From Ornithinimicrobium sufpigmenti (GTDB taxonomy: Bacteria > Actinomycetota > Actinomycetes > Actinomycetales > Dermatophilaceae), in assembly GCF_004322775.1 (NCBI RefSeq), contig NZ_CP036403.1:1922001-1986000 (forward strand): a DNA stretch of 64,000 nt. The letters run 5' to 3'. Shown here piece by piece: positions 42,705 to 51,046 of the stretch. Both the position numbers and the translations under genes were made by a program. Position 1 is the first letter of the stretch. Each line of letters opens with the position of its first letter. The notes beneath the pieces are model-generated. The model did not search any database, had not been told where the DNA came from, and worked only from the letters and a program-made list of their open reading frames with translations.

Positions 42705-43133
42705 CTACTCGGTCTGTGCCGTCAGCCCGAGAGCCTCGATAGCGGCCACCGCCGCGGCCTCGTCGTTGTCCGAGCTGTCCCCGGTGATGCCTACGGCCCC
42801 CAGGAGGGTGCCCTGGCCGTCACGGACGAGTACCCCGCCAGGCACCGGCACGAGCGCACCCCCGATCGCGGAGGTGGCTGCGGCGATGAAGTACGGCTGC
42901 TGCTCGGCCCTGGCCATGAGGGCACGGGAGCCTAGACCCATGGCGATGGCCCCGTGCGCCTTGCCGTAGGCGATGTCGAAGCGCCTGGCGGACGAGCCGT
43001 CTTCACGCTCGGCCGACACCACGTGGCCGCCCGCGTCGAGGACGACCACGGTGAGGGGCTTGAGCCCGCGGTCCTTGGCCGCGGCACGCGCTCCGGCGAT
43101 GAGGCGACGGGCCGCCTCCAGATCAATTGTCAT
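42705..43133 (-). CDS. GlcG/HbpS-family (heme-binding-like) protein
   Basis: A 142-residue GlcG/HbpS-domain protein: TIDLEAARRLIAGARAAAKD, LTVVVLDAGGHVVSAEREDG, and VRDGQGTLLGAVGITGDSSD with NDEAAAVAAIEA. GlcG homologues are encoded in glycolate-utilisation loci and HbpS binds heme and senses redox. Here it lies 25 bases downstream of the FAD/FeS dehydrogenase gene on the same strand, mirroring glcDEFG. The ATG at 43133 is preceded by CAGGAG; the longer open frame upstream overlaps the dehydrogenase end and is rejected. The molecular role of GlcG remains unknown. Confidence 0.9.
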   Translation of the reverse strand: MTIDLEAARRLIAGARAAAKDRGLKPLTVVVLDAGGHVVSAEREDGSSARRFDIAYGKAHGAIAMGLGSRALMARAEQQPYFIAAATSAIGGALVPVPGGVLVRDGQGTLLGAVGITGDSSDNDEAAAVAAIEALGLTAQTE

Positions 43134-43158
43134 GACAGTGCTCCTGGTGCTTGAAGAG

Positions 43159-46149
43159 TCAGGGCATGCGCTCGTCAGCGGCGGTACGGTCCGCGCTCCG
43201 GCTACCCGCCGCCACCAGCGCCTCGCGGACCAGCTCGACGGGGTGCCAGGCGCTGCGCTCAGTGCCGTGGAAGATCTGCTCGCGGCAGGAAGTCCCCGTC
43301 GCGCAGATGACGGTCTCGGCCGTCTCAGCCCGGACGGCGGGGAAGAGCCGGTCCTCACCGATCTGCATGGAGATCTCGTAGTGCTCAGCCTCGTAGCCGA
43401 AGGACCCCGCCATGCCGCAGCAGCCGGCGTCGACCTCGATCACCTCGGCGCCGGGGATCCGCCGCAGCAGCGCCACCGTCGCGGCCGTGCCGACCTCGGC
43501 CTTCTGGTGGCAGTGGCCGTGGTAGAGGATGCGCCTCCCAGCGAGCCACGAGTCGGCGGCCAGCTCGAGCGCGCCGGAGTCGATCGCCTCGGTGAGCAGC
43601 TCCTCTACCTGTCGGACGCGGCCCGCCACCGATACCGCCCGGGCGTCGCCAGGCAGCATTGACAGCGTCTCGTCGCGCAGGGTGAACAGGCACGAGGGCT
43701 CGCACCCCACGATCGGCGACTCCTGCGAGCCGGCCGCCAGTGTCGATATCAGGTCCGCGGCGCTGGCCTTCGCCTGGTCGACGAGCCCCTTGGACAGGGC
43801 TGAGCGCCCGCAGCAGCCGGAGCTGACCAGGTCGACGCCCCAACCAGCGCGCTCTAGCAGCTCGATCGCCGCCCGCCCGATGTGCGGCTCGGTGAAGGAG
43901 GTGAACGAGTCGGCGAGGAAACGGACGGTCCCAGCGTCGGCCGGCGCAGGCTGCACGGGACTCCCGGGACCGCGCCGGTCGAACCACCTGATCAGGTTCT
44001 TGGAGTGGAAGGTCGGCAGCGGACGCTGGTGGGCGATGCCCAGCGCCTTCTCCATCGCCTTGCGCCCGGGCCCTACCTTGCCCGCCAGGTTCGCGGCGGG
44101 AGCCATGCGGGAGCCGAGCTTGTTGAGGCTGCGGATCGAGCCGAACACCCGCGAGCGGGGAGGTATGCCGTGCACGTCGTGGCGGTGGGAGAGCGTCTCG
44201 CTCTTGAGCTTGGCCATGTCGACGCCCAGTGGGCACTCCGACTTGCAGGCCTTGCACATCAGGCAGAGGTCCAGCACCTCGTGCAGCCGCTCGTCGCCGA
44301 GGGCCGCCTTGGGGTCGGCCTCGGACAGCGCCTTGACCAGGGCGTTGGCCCGACCTCGGGTCGAGTCCTCCTCCTGCAGGGTGGCCATGTAGGAGGGGCA
44401 CATCGCCCCGACGTGGGTCTTGCGGCAGACCCCGATGTTCATGCACCGGTCCGCGGCCCCGCGCATGCCGCCGTTGACGGAGAAGTCCAGGCGGGTCCGA
44501 AACATCGGCGCCGGCGGCAGCGCCGCGTCGCGCAGGTTGTCGGTCATGGGGGGCGCGTTGACGATCTTGCCGGGGTTGAGGGTACCGGCCGGGTCGAAGA
44601 GGGCCTTGACCTCGCGCATCGCCTCGTAGAGGTCGTCGCCGAAGATCTCACGGTTGAACTCGCTGCGGGCCAGCCCGTCCCCATGCTCAGAGGAATTGAC
44701 TCCGCCGAACTCCCGGACGAGGTCCTTGACCTGGACAGCGACTCGGCGCATCTTGGCCACCTCGTCAGGGTCGGCAAGGTCGACGAAGGGCCGGATGTGC
44801 AGGCAGCCGACGGACGCGTGCCCGTAGAAGCCGGCCGTCATGCCCTCGGCGTCGAGGATGTCCTTGAAGCGGGTCGTGTAGTCCGCGAGCACCTCCGGCG
44901 GCACCGCAGTGTCCTCGACGAAGGCGAGCGGGCGGTTGGTCCCCTGGCTGGCAGCCATGAGCAGGCCAAGGCTCGACTTGCGCACCTTCATCAGGGACTG
45001 CTGCTCCGCGGGCGTGATGAGGCGCAGGGTGGCGTAGCCATGCCCGTGCTGCTCCCAGATGCGCGAGACGGCGTCGACCTGCGCGCCGAGCTCGTCGAGG
45101 TCCTCGCCGGTGAAGGAGACGAAAAGCAGCGCGTCGGGGTCGCCCACCAGCACCTCGCCCAGGCCGGCGTACTCGATCTTGCTGCGTGACAGGTCGAGAA
45201 TTGTGCGGTCCATCAGCTCGACCTGCGCTGGGTCGAGCGCCAGCGCGTCGGTCGTGGCCTCGATGGCGGCCTGCGGACTGGTGAAGTGGCCCACGGCGAA
45301 GACGGTGTGCCTGGGCTTGGGCACCAGGTCCACCTCGGCCTCGGTCACCACGACCAGGGTGCCCTCGGCGCCGACGACAAACTTGGCGAGGTCGAAGGGC
45401 TGAGGGACCTCGTCGGAGACCAGACGGTCCAACCGGTAGCCGCAGGCACGGCGCCAGAACGGCGGGAACCCCTCGTCGATCGAGGGTCGGTACGCCTGGA
45501 CGATGTCGGGCAGTCCGCGGTGAATTGCGCCGGCGAGACCGGGCTCCTCGGCGCGGCGCGCCCGCTGCTCCTCGGTGAGCGGTTCGAGCCGGGTGACCGT
45601 GCCGTCGGCGAGGACCACCTCCAGGGAACGGACGTGGTCGATCGTCATGCCGTAGCGCACGGACCCCGACCCGGCCGAGTTGTTGCCGATCATCCCGCCG
45701 ATGGTGGCGCGGTTGGAGGTCGAGGTGTCCGGTCCGAACATCAGCCCGTGGGGGGCCGCTGCCCGGTTGAGGTCGTCCTGCACGACGCCCGGCTGGACGA
45801 TGGCACGCCGACCCTCGGGGTCGAGGCTGCGGATCTGACGCATGTGGCGCGACAGGTCCAGGATCAGGCCCTCGCTGGTGGTCTGCCCGGCCAGGGAGGT
45901 GCCGGCCCCACGTGCAGTGACGGGTATCCCGTGCCGTGCCGCGATCTTCACCGCGGCCGCGACGTCGGCGGTGTCGCGGGGGAAGACCACACCCTCCGGC
46001 ATGAGGGTGTACATGCTCGCGTCCCGCGAGAACAGGTGCCGGGTGTAGTCGTCGAAGGCGACCTCCCCGGAGAGAGCCTCGCGCAGCTCGCGCTCGAGGT
46101 CGGAGGGGGCAGCGGGCGCGGGTGACGGTGGAGCGGTGGTGCTGGTCAT
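43159..46149 (-). CDS. Fused FAD-binding/FeS 2-hydroxy-acid dehydrogenase (GlcD-GlcF type)
   Basis: A 996-residue fusion. The N-terminal half is a PCMH-type FAD oxidase (FAD loop VTARGAGTSLAGQT at 77-90; GPDTSTSNRATIGGMIGNNS). The second half is a ferredoxin-like and cysteine-rich (CCG) module: C569, C575 and C584, then C629, C632, C635 and C639 ligate clusters, followed by two CCG domains (SSGCCGRSAL; HCHQKAEV and VDAGCCGMAGSFG). Such YdiJ/GlcDF-type enzymes oxidise D-2-hydroxy acids (glycolate, D-lactate or D-2-hydroxyglutarate), passing electrons to quinone or an ETF. Coupled by ATGA overlap to an aminotransferase; glycolate to glyoxylate is the inferred step. Confidence 0.92.
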   Translation of the reverse strand: MTSTTAPPSPAPAAPSDLERELREALSGEVAFDDYTRHLFSRDASMYTLMPEGVVFPRDTADVAAAVKIAARHGIPVTARGAGTSLAGQTTSEGLILDLSRHMRQIRSLDPEGRRAIVQPGVVQDDLNRAAAPHGLMFGPDTSTSNRATIGGMIGNNSAGSGSVRYGMTIDHVRSLEVVLADGTVTRLEPLTEEQRARRAEEPGLAGAIHRGLPDIVQAYRPSIDEGFPPFWRRACGYRLDRLVSDEVPQPFDLAKFVVGAEGTLVVVTEAEVDLVPKPRHTVFAVGHFTSPQAAIEATTDALALDPAQVELMDRTILDLSRSKIEYAGLGEVLVGDPDALLFVSFTGEDLDELGAQVDAVSRIWEQHGHGYATLRLITPAEQQSLMKVRKSSLGLLMAASQGTNRPLAFVEDTAVPPEVLADYTTRFKDILDAEGMTAGFYGHASVGCLHIRPFVDLADPDEVAKMRRVAVQVKDLVREFGGVNSSEHGDGLARSEFNREIFGDDLYEAMREVKALFDPAGTLNPGKIVNAPPMTDNLRDAALPPAPMFRTRLDFSVNGGMRGAADRCMNIGVCRKTHVGAMCPSYMATLQEEDSTRGRANALVKALSEADPKAALGDERLHEVLDLCLMCKACKSECPLGVDMAKLKSETLSHRHDVHGIPPRSRVFGSIRSLNKLGSRMAPAANLAGKVGPGRKAMEKALGIAHQRPLPTFHSKNLIRWFDRRGPGSPVQPAPADAGTVRFLADSFTSFTEPHIGRAAIELLERAGWGVDLVSSGCCGRSALSKGLVDQAKASAADLISTLAAGSQESPIVGCEPSCLFTLRDETLSMLPGDARAVSVAGRVRQVEELLTEAIDSGALELAADSWLAGRRILYHGHCHQKAEVGTAATVALLRRIPGAEVIEVDAGCCGMAGSFGYEAEHYEISMQIGEDRLFPAVRAETAETVICATGTSCREQIFHGTERSAWHPVELVREALVAAGSRSADRTAADERMP

Positions 46150-47309
46150 GCGCGGGCACCCTCCTCGAGGACGGCCATCGCCGCCACGACGCCGTCGTCG
46201 GCGACCGGGACGTCCGAGAGGCGCAGTCCCATCTGCACGCCGGCGAGGGCGCCCAGCAGCGTGAGGTCGTTGATCCAGCCCAGGTGGCCGATGCGGAAGA
46301 CGGTGCCGGCCAGCTTGCCCAGGCCCGCGCCGAGCGACATGTCGAACCGGTCCAGGATCAGCGCCCGCAAGGCGTCGGCGTCGTGCCCCTCGGGCATGAG
46401 GACGGCGGTGAGGACGGGGGAGTGGTAGCGCTCGTCGAGGCAGAGCACCTCCAGGCCCCAGGCGTTGACCGCGGCGCGGGTGGCAGCCGCGTGGCGCTGG
46501 TGCCGGGCCAGGACGTTCTCCATCCCCTCCTCCTGGAAGATCTGGAGGGCGACCTCCAGACCGAAGAGCAGGTTGGTGGACGGCGTGGTGGGCCAGAAGC
46601 CCCGCTCGTTGGCGGCCAGGATCGGCTCCCAGTCCCAGTAGGACCGAGCTGCACCTCCGCGCCGGGAGGCCTCGATCGCCTTGTCACTGACCGCGTTGAA
46701 GCCCAGGCCCGGCGGGAGCATGAGGCCCTTCTGGGAGCCGGCGATGGTGACGTCGACACCCCACTCGTCGTGCCGGTACTCGGCCGATCCCAGGCCGGAG
46801 ATGGTGTCGACCATGAGCAGCGCCGGGTGACCGGCTGCGTCGATGGCGTCGCGTACGGCGCGGATGTCGCTGGTCACGCCGGTAGAAGTCTCGTTGTGGA
46901 CGCAGCACACCGCCTTGATGGTGTGGTCGGTGTCCTGCTCCAGTCGCTCCCCGATCGCCTCGGGGTCCACCCCGTGGCGCCAGTCGGAGTCGATCACCTC
47001 TGGCTTCAGCCCGAGGCGTGAGGCCATCTCGACCCACAGGCTGGCGAAGTGGCCGGTCTCGTAGAAGAGCACCTGGTCACCGGGAGACAAGGTGTTGGCT
47101 AGCGCGCCCTCCCAGGCGCCGGTGCCGGAAGAGGAGTAGATGATGACCGGGTTGGTCGTGCCGAAGACCGGCTTGATCGCCTCGAGCACTCGCCGCCCGA
47201 GTTGCTGGAACTCGGGGCCTCGGTGGTCGATCGTCGTCGCGGAGATCGCGCGCAGGACGGCGTCTGGCTCGGGTGAGGGACCGGGGATCTGAAGGAAGTG
47301 ACGACCCAT
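46146..47309 (-). CDS. Alanine/serine-glyoxylate aminotransferase (class V, PLP)
   Basis: A 387-residue class V aminotransferase: N-terminal LQIPGPSPEPDAVLRAIS, HNETSTGVTSDI in the cofactor domain, aspartate in LMVDTISGLGS, and the Schiff-base lysine in GSQKGLMLPPG. C-terminal FDMSLGAGLGKLAGTVFRIG then HLGWINDL is typical of alanine/serine-glyoxylate aminotransferases. It makes glycine from glyoxylate (donor Ser or Ala). It is first in the minus-strand operon aminotransferase, dehydrogenase, GlcG, consistent with hydroxy-acid to oxo-acid to amino-acid flow, and is divergent from the CoA-transferase operon. Confidence 0.93.
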   Translation of the reverse strand: MGRHFLQIPGPSPEPDAVLRAISATTIDHRGPEFQQLGRRVLEAIKPVFGTTNPVIIYSSSGTGAWEGALANTLSPGDQVLFYETGHFASLWVEMASRLGLKPEVIDSDWRHGVDPEAIGERLEQDTDHTIKAVCCVHNETSTGVTSDIRAVRDAIDAAGHPALLMVDTISGLGSAEYRHDEWGVDVTIAGSQKGLMLPPGLGFNAVSDKAIEASRRGGAARSYWDWEPILAANERGFWPTTPSTNLLFGLEVALQIFQEEGMENVLARHQRHAAATRAAVNAWGLEVLCLDERYHSPVLTAVLMPEGHDADALRALILDRFDMSLGAGLGKLAGTVFRIGHLGWINDLTLLGALAGVQMGLRLSDVPVADDGVVAAMAVLEEGARA

Positions 47310-47413
47310 GAGGGGGAGACCTCTCTGTCTGGATTTTCAGCGGAGCTCTGTCCGGTCACCGCTTGACGCGGCGGGCGACATGGGGGCAGCGTATAACATC
47401 GAACGAAACTTTT

Positions 47414-47434
47414 ATTCCGCCAGATGGAATCTGG
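47414..47434. promoter_or_regulatory. Palindromic operator between divergent aminotransferase and CoA-transferase operons
   Basis: ATTCC-GCCAGAT-GGAAT (47414-47430) forms a TTCC-N7-GGAA dyad; overlapping it, GCCAGAT (47419-47425) and ATCTGGC (47429-47435) form a second exact dyad with a three-base centre. A likely -10 (TATAAC, 47392-47397) lies in the same unusually AT-rich patch. The same TTCC-N7-GGAA arrangement recurs at 49543-49559, upstream of the GntP gene. Confidence 0.6.
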
Positions 47435-47476
47435 CTTTCACACGCGACATCCCACTGAGTAAGGAGCCGTGCATCC

Positions 47477-48670
47477 ATGGTGGCACCGCTGGCCGGCATC
47501 ACCGTGGTGGAGGTCGGGGTGTTCATGGCGGCTCCGTTCGCCACCATGCAGCTCGCCGACCTCGGGGCGCGAGTGATCAAGGTGGAGTCGCCGACCATGC
47601 CGGACCCCACCCGTCAGGTCGGCCCGATGGTGCAAGGACGCTCCTCACCGTTCCTGCGGCTAAACCGCAACAAGGAGTCTGTGACGGTGGACTACAAGAC
47701 GGCCGAGGGGCATGCGGCGATGCTGGCACTTCTGGACGATGCCGACGTGTTGGTCGAGAACCTGCGCCCCGGAGCGCTCTCCCGCGCCGGGCTCGGCCCT
47801 GACGTGCTCCTGGAGCGCAACCCCCGGTTGATCTACTGCTCCGTCTCCGGCTGGGGCCAGACAGGTCCCCTAGCCTCGCACCCAGGGCTGGACATCATGG
47901 CCCAGGCGCGCTCGGGCCTGATGAGCATCACCGGCGAACCCGACGGCGAGCCGGCCAAGCTCGGCATACCCGTCGCCGACCTGTCCGCAGGGCTGTACTC
48001 CACCATCGGCATCCTGGCGGCGCTGCGCGACCGTGAGCGCACCGGCCGCGGCGACGTCATCGACGTCTCGCTCTACGAGTCGGCGGTGTCACTGGCGGTG
48101 TGGGAGGCGGGCAAGCACTTCGGCGGTGGACGGGCTGGCGGAAGGCACGGGTCGGCCCACCAGTCGCAGGCGCCCTACCAGGCGATGCCGACCCAGGACG
48201 GCTACGTCACCTTCGGCGCGATCACGCCAGCGACATGGCAGGCGCTGTGCGAGGTGCTCGACGCGGAGGAGCTTCTGAACGACGAGCGCTACGCGACTTC
48301 ACAGACGCGTTTCGACCACCGGGACGAGCTGATCCCGGCACTGGAGCGGCATACCCGCGGGCTGACCTCCGCCCAGCTGCTGGAGCGCTTGGAGGAGGCT
48401 GGCGTGCCCTGCGCACCGGTGGCTGAGTTCGACGAGGTCTTCGCCTCCGAGCACCTGCGCGCGCGGCAGTTCTTCTGGGACGCGGAGTCCGAGGAGCTCG
48501 GGCCGCAGCGGCAGCTGGGCAGCCCGGTGCACTTCCGCCGCCTGCGGACCAGGCGCGACGGCCCCGGCCCCGACCTCGGCGCCGACACCGAACGCGTGCT
48601 CGCCCCCCTCCTGCGGGACCCGCAGGACCCCTCCCCGAACCATCGTGAGGCCCCGGCGGAGGAGGACTGA
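47477..48670 (+). CDS. CaiB/BaiF-family CoA-transferase
   Basis: A 397-residue family III CoA-transferase, moving CoA between carboxylic acids. Features: AGITVVEVGVFMAAPFATMQ at the start, DLGARVIKVESPTMPDPTRQ, LRLNRNKESVTVDYKTAEG, ENLRPGALSRAGL, CSVSGWGQTGPLASHPGLD (with the catalytic aspartate region following, GLDIMAQARSGLM) and the C-terminal CAPVAEFDEVFASEHLRARQ. Formyl-CoA:oxalate transferases belong here, but many homologues use other dicarboxylates. It overlaps the hydratase gene by one base, so the CoA ester formed is probably hydrated next. Confidence 0.92.
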   Translation: MVAPLAGITVVEVGVFMAAPFATMQLADLGARVIKVESPTMPDPTRQVGPMVQGRSSPFLRLNRNKESVTVDYKTAEGHAAMLALLDDADVLVENLRPGALSRAGLGPDVLLERNPRLIYCSVSGWGQTGPLASHPGLDIMAQARSGLMSITGEPDGEPAKLGIPVADLSAGLYSTIGILAALRDRERTGRGDVIDVSLYESAVSLAVWEAGKHFGGGRAGGRHGSAHQSQAPYQAMPTQDGYVTFGAITPATWQALCEVLDAEELLNDERYATSQTRFDHRDELIPALERHTRGLTSAQLLERLEEAGVPCAPVAEFDEVFASEHLRARQFFWDAESEELGPQRQLGSPVHFRRLRTRRDGPGPDLGADTERVLAPLLRDPQDPSPNHREAPAEED

Positions 48671-49440
48671 TGACACAGTTGACGACGAACGTCGACGGTC
48701 CGGTCCTCACCGTCACCTTCGACCGCCCGGAGGCGCGCAACGCCATGACCTGGGCGATGTATGAGGAACTGCTCCAGACCTGTGGCCGGGTCAACGCCGA
48801 TGAGAGTCTGCGGGTGCTGCTGCTGCGCGGCTCTGGCGGGGCGTTCGTGGCCGGGACCGACATCAGTCAGTTCCTGGAGTTCGAGGACGGCTCGGACGGG
48901 GTGCGGTATGAGGCGCGCGTCGAGGAGATCGTGTCGACGCTGGCTTCCGTCGACGCCGTCACCGTCGCGGCGGTCGAGGGGGCGTGCGTCGGCGGAGGGC
49001 TCGCGCTCGCGGCCGCGTGCGACCTGCGGGTCGCCGATGAGTCGGCGGTCTTCGGCGTGCCGATCGCCCGCACCCTGGGCAACTGCCTCTCCGCCGCCAA
49101 CGTCGATCGCCTGGTTCGGCTCATGGGTCGCGGGACCGCGGGTGAGCTGCTCCTCCTCGGCCGCTTGCTTCCCGCTACCCGCATGCTGGACGTCGGCTTC
49201 GTCCAGGAGGTGGCGCCGACGGAGGGTTTCGACGCGATGGTCTCCGAGGTGGTGGGTCGTCTCGCCGCGCACGCCCCGTTGACCCTGTGGGCCTCGCGCG
49301 GCATGCTGCGGGCGACCGCGGGCGTGCCGCTGCCCACCAGCGAGGAGCAGATGATCGCTCGGGTCTACGGCAGCGAGGACTTCCGCAGCGGTGTCCAGGC
49401 GTTCGTCGACAAGACCCGTCCGGTTTGGCGGGGGGCGTAG
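48670..49440 (+). CDS. Enoyl-CoA hydratase/isomerase family protein
   Basis: A 256-residue crotonase-fold protein. The oxyanion-hole segments are RNAMTWAMYEEL, SGGAFVAGTDISQFLEF and AVEGACVGGGLALAAACDLR. The position of the first catalytic glutamate of true hydratases is VPIARTLGN in this sequence (normally E in GxPE), so it may be an isomerase, hydrolase or lyase rather than hydratase. It shares a base with the CoA-transferase gene and is followed by a hairpin terminator. The substrate is likely the acyl-CoA made by its partner. Confidence 0.9.
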   Translation: MTQLTTNVDGPVLTVTFDRPEARNAMTWAMYEELLQTCGRVNADESLRVLLLRGSGGAFVAGTDISQFLEFEDGSDGVRYEARVEEIVSTLASVDAVTVAAVEGACVGGGLALAAACDLRVADESAVFGVPIARTLGNCLSAANVDRLVRLMGRGTAGELLLLGRLLPATRMLDVGFVQEVAPTEGFDAMVSEVVGRLAAHAPLTLWASRGMLRATAGVPLPTSEEQMIARVYGSEDFRSGVQAFVDKTRPVWRGA

Positions 49441-49449
49441 TGAGACCAT

Positions 49450-49489
49450 CCCAGGGGGCCTGCGACCGATCCGGTTCTGGCCTCCTGGG
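49450..49489 (+). terminator. Hairpin terminator after the hydratase gene
   Basis: CCCAGGGGGCC (49450-49460) pairs with GGCCTCCTGGG (49479-49489) in RNA through eleven pairs including one G-U, with an 18-base loop. It lies nine bases after the hydratase stop codon, separating it from the independently promoted GntP gene. Confidence 0.7.
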
Positions 49490-49493
49490 GCCA

Positions 49494-49563
49494 TTGACAG
49501 CCCGGTCAGGGGCTGCCCATACTGGGCCTGCTCCGCCCGAGTCTTCCACTTGGTGGAAGACTC
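49494..49563 (+). promoter_or_regulatory. Promoter and 25-bp palindromic operator of the GntP-type permease
   Basis: TTGACA (49494-49499) and CATACT (49518-49523), 18 bases apart, form a promoter whose start should be about 49530. A perfect palindrome of two 11-base arms (49539-49549 and 49553-49563; arm GAGTCTTCCAC) with a TTG centre lies immediately downstream, the classic place for a repressor. Its core CTTCC-N7-GGAAG matches the dyad before the CoA-transferase gene. Confidence 0.75.
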
Positions 49564-49618
49564 ATACCGCTGTGCAGAAGCTCAGCAATGACCGGGGTCG
49601 AGACTCAAGGAGGAGTCC

Positions 49619-50980
49619 ATGGACGACGTCATCCTCGAAAGTGTGCCGCTCACACTGATCGGGTTCGGCGCGGTGATCATCGTGCTGTTCTTCCTGATCG
49701 CGCGGTACAAGTGGCACGTCTTCACGGCTCTGCTGCTGCCGATCATCCTGTTCGCGTTCCTGCCCGGGGTGGACCGCGGCGCGTTCGTCGATGCCTTCGT
49801 CGCCGGCTTCGGCGGGACGATCGAGGAGATCGCGGTGGTGATCGTCCTCGGCTCGCTGATCGCTGAGATGCTGAAGCGTTCGGGCGGTGTCGAGCGCATC
49901 ACGGACTCGATGATCAAGCTCGTCGGACGGCAGCGCATGCCGCTGGCGTTGACCTTCGCCGGCTTCATCATCGGCATCGCCATCTTCTCCGACGTGGGTT
50001 ACGTGATCCTCAACCCGCTGGTCCACGGGGCGGCGATCGCCAGCGGCGCGTCGATGGCCACCATGGCGACCGGGCTCGTCGGTGCGATGCAGACCACCCA
50101 CGCCATGGTGCCGCCTACCCCGGGTCCGCTCGCGGCGGTCGCGCTGCTCGAGGCCGACCTGGGCAGGGTCATCCTCATCGGCTCCGGGGTCACCTTCGTG
50201 GCATCGCTCGCCGGGTGGGGCTACGCCATGCTCATCGGCAGCAAGGTCACCTCTCCGCCGTCGGAGGAGTTCCTCGGCCAGTCGTTCACCGAGCAGGGCA
50301 AGAAGCTCCCCCCGATCGGCCTCTCCTACGCGCCCATCATCGTCCCGCTGATCCTGATCGCCGGCGGCAGCTTCGCCAACCTGCTCCTGGACGAGGGCAC
50401 CTTCGCCCACGAGATCATCACGTTCATCAGCTGGCCCGTCTTCGCCCTCGGCGTGGGCGTCATCATCGCCTACATCCTGTCCATCAAGATGACCGGCAAG
50501 GAGGACTCCGAGAACCGACGGGACGCGTGGGTCGAGGAGGCGCTGCGCGGATCGGCCATGATCATCATGGTGACCGGACTGGGTGGCTCGCTGAGCCAGA
50601 TCCTGCGCGGTACCCCTGCCGTCGACGTCATCGCCGAGGGCGTGGCCGCGACCGGCCTGCCCATCATCTTCCTGCCCTTCGTCCTGGGCATCGTCGGCAA
50701 CATCATCACCGGCTCGACCACGGTCGGTGTCATCACGGCGGCCTCCATCACCGCACCCCTGCTGGGACAGGTGGACCTGTCGCCCGAGGCAGCGATGCTG
50801 GCCGCTGCGTCCGGCTCGATCATCGTCAAGTACGTCAACTCCAGCTATTTCTGGGTCTGCACGTCGCTGTCCAGGATGCCGCTGAAGTCCGCGCTCATCT
50901 CCTACGGCGGCGTCACGCTGGTGAACGGCGTCGTGGCCATGGCGTGCGTCGTCATCCTGTGGGCGACCGGCATCGTCTGA
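49619..50980 (+). CDS. GntP-family permease
   Basis: A 453-residue membrane protein of the gluconate:H+ symporter family with about twelve hydrophobic segments. Family hallmarks are IGIAIFSDVGYVILNPLVHG, QTTHAMVPPTPGPLAAVALL and GIVGNIITGSTTVGVITAAS. A strong AAGGAGGAG precedes the ATG. Besides gluconate, family members carry glycerate, fructuronate and other hydroxy acids; the adjoining genes (2-hydroxy-acid dehydrogenase, glyoxylate aminotransferase, CoA-transferase) suggest a short hydroxy- or dicarboxylic acid. It has its own promoter and operator. Confidence 0.92.
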   Translation: MDDVILESVPLTLIGFGAVIIVLFFLIARYKWHVFTALLLPIILFAFLPGVDRGAFVDAFVAGFGGTIEEIAVVIVLGSLIAEMLKRSGGVERITDSMIKLVGRQRMPLALTFAGFIIGIAIFSDVGYVILNPLVHGAAIASGASMATMATGLVGAMQTTHAMVPPTPGPLAAVALLEADLGRVILIGSGVTFVASLAGWGYAMLIGSKVTSPPSEEFLGQSFTEQGKKLPPIGLSYAPIIVPLILIAGGSFANLLLDEGTFAHEIITFISWPVFALGVGVIIAYILSIKMTGKEDSENRRDAWVEEALRGSAMIIMVTGLGGSLSQILRGTPAVDVIAEGVAATGLPIIFLPFVLGIVGNIITGSTTVGVITAASITAPLLGQVDLSPEAAMLAAASGSIIVKYVNSSYFWVCTSLSRMPLKSALISYGGVTLVNGVVAMACVVILWATGIV

Positions 50981-51046
50981 CCCTTGCGCGCGGTGACCGG
51001 GTCGTGGTGTGCTCCAGGTCACAGCGCTGTGACGGAAGGAACGACC

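Noticed and set aside
42406..42969. 187-codon plus-strand frame crossing the gap into the GlcG-like gene
   Set aside because: Its second half is antisense to the well-supported GlcG/HbpS gene and no domain is visible.
47363..47397. TTGACG...TATAAC as a standard promoter for the CoA-transferase gene
   Set aside because: The spacing of 23 bases is too long; only the TATAAC element is retained as a tentative -10.
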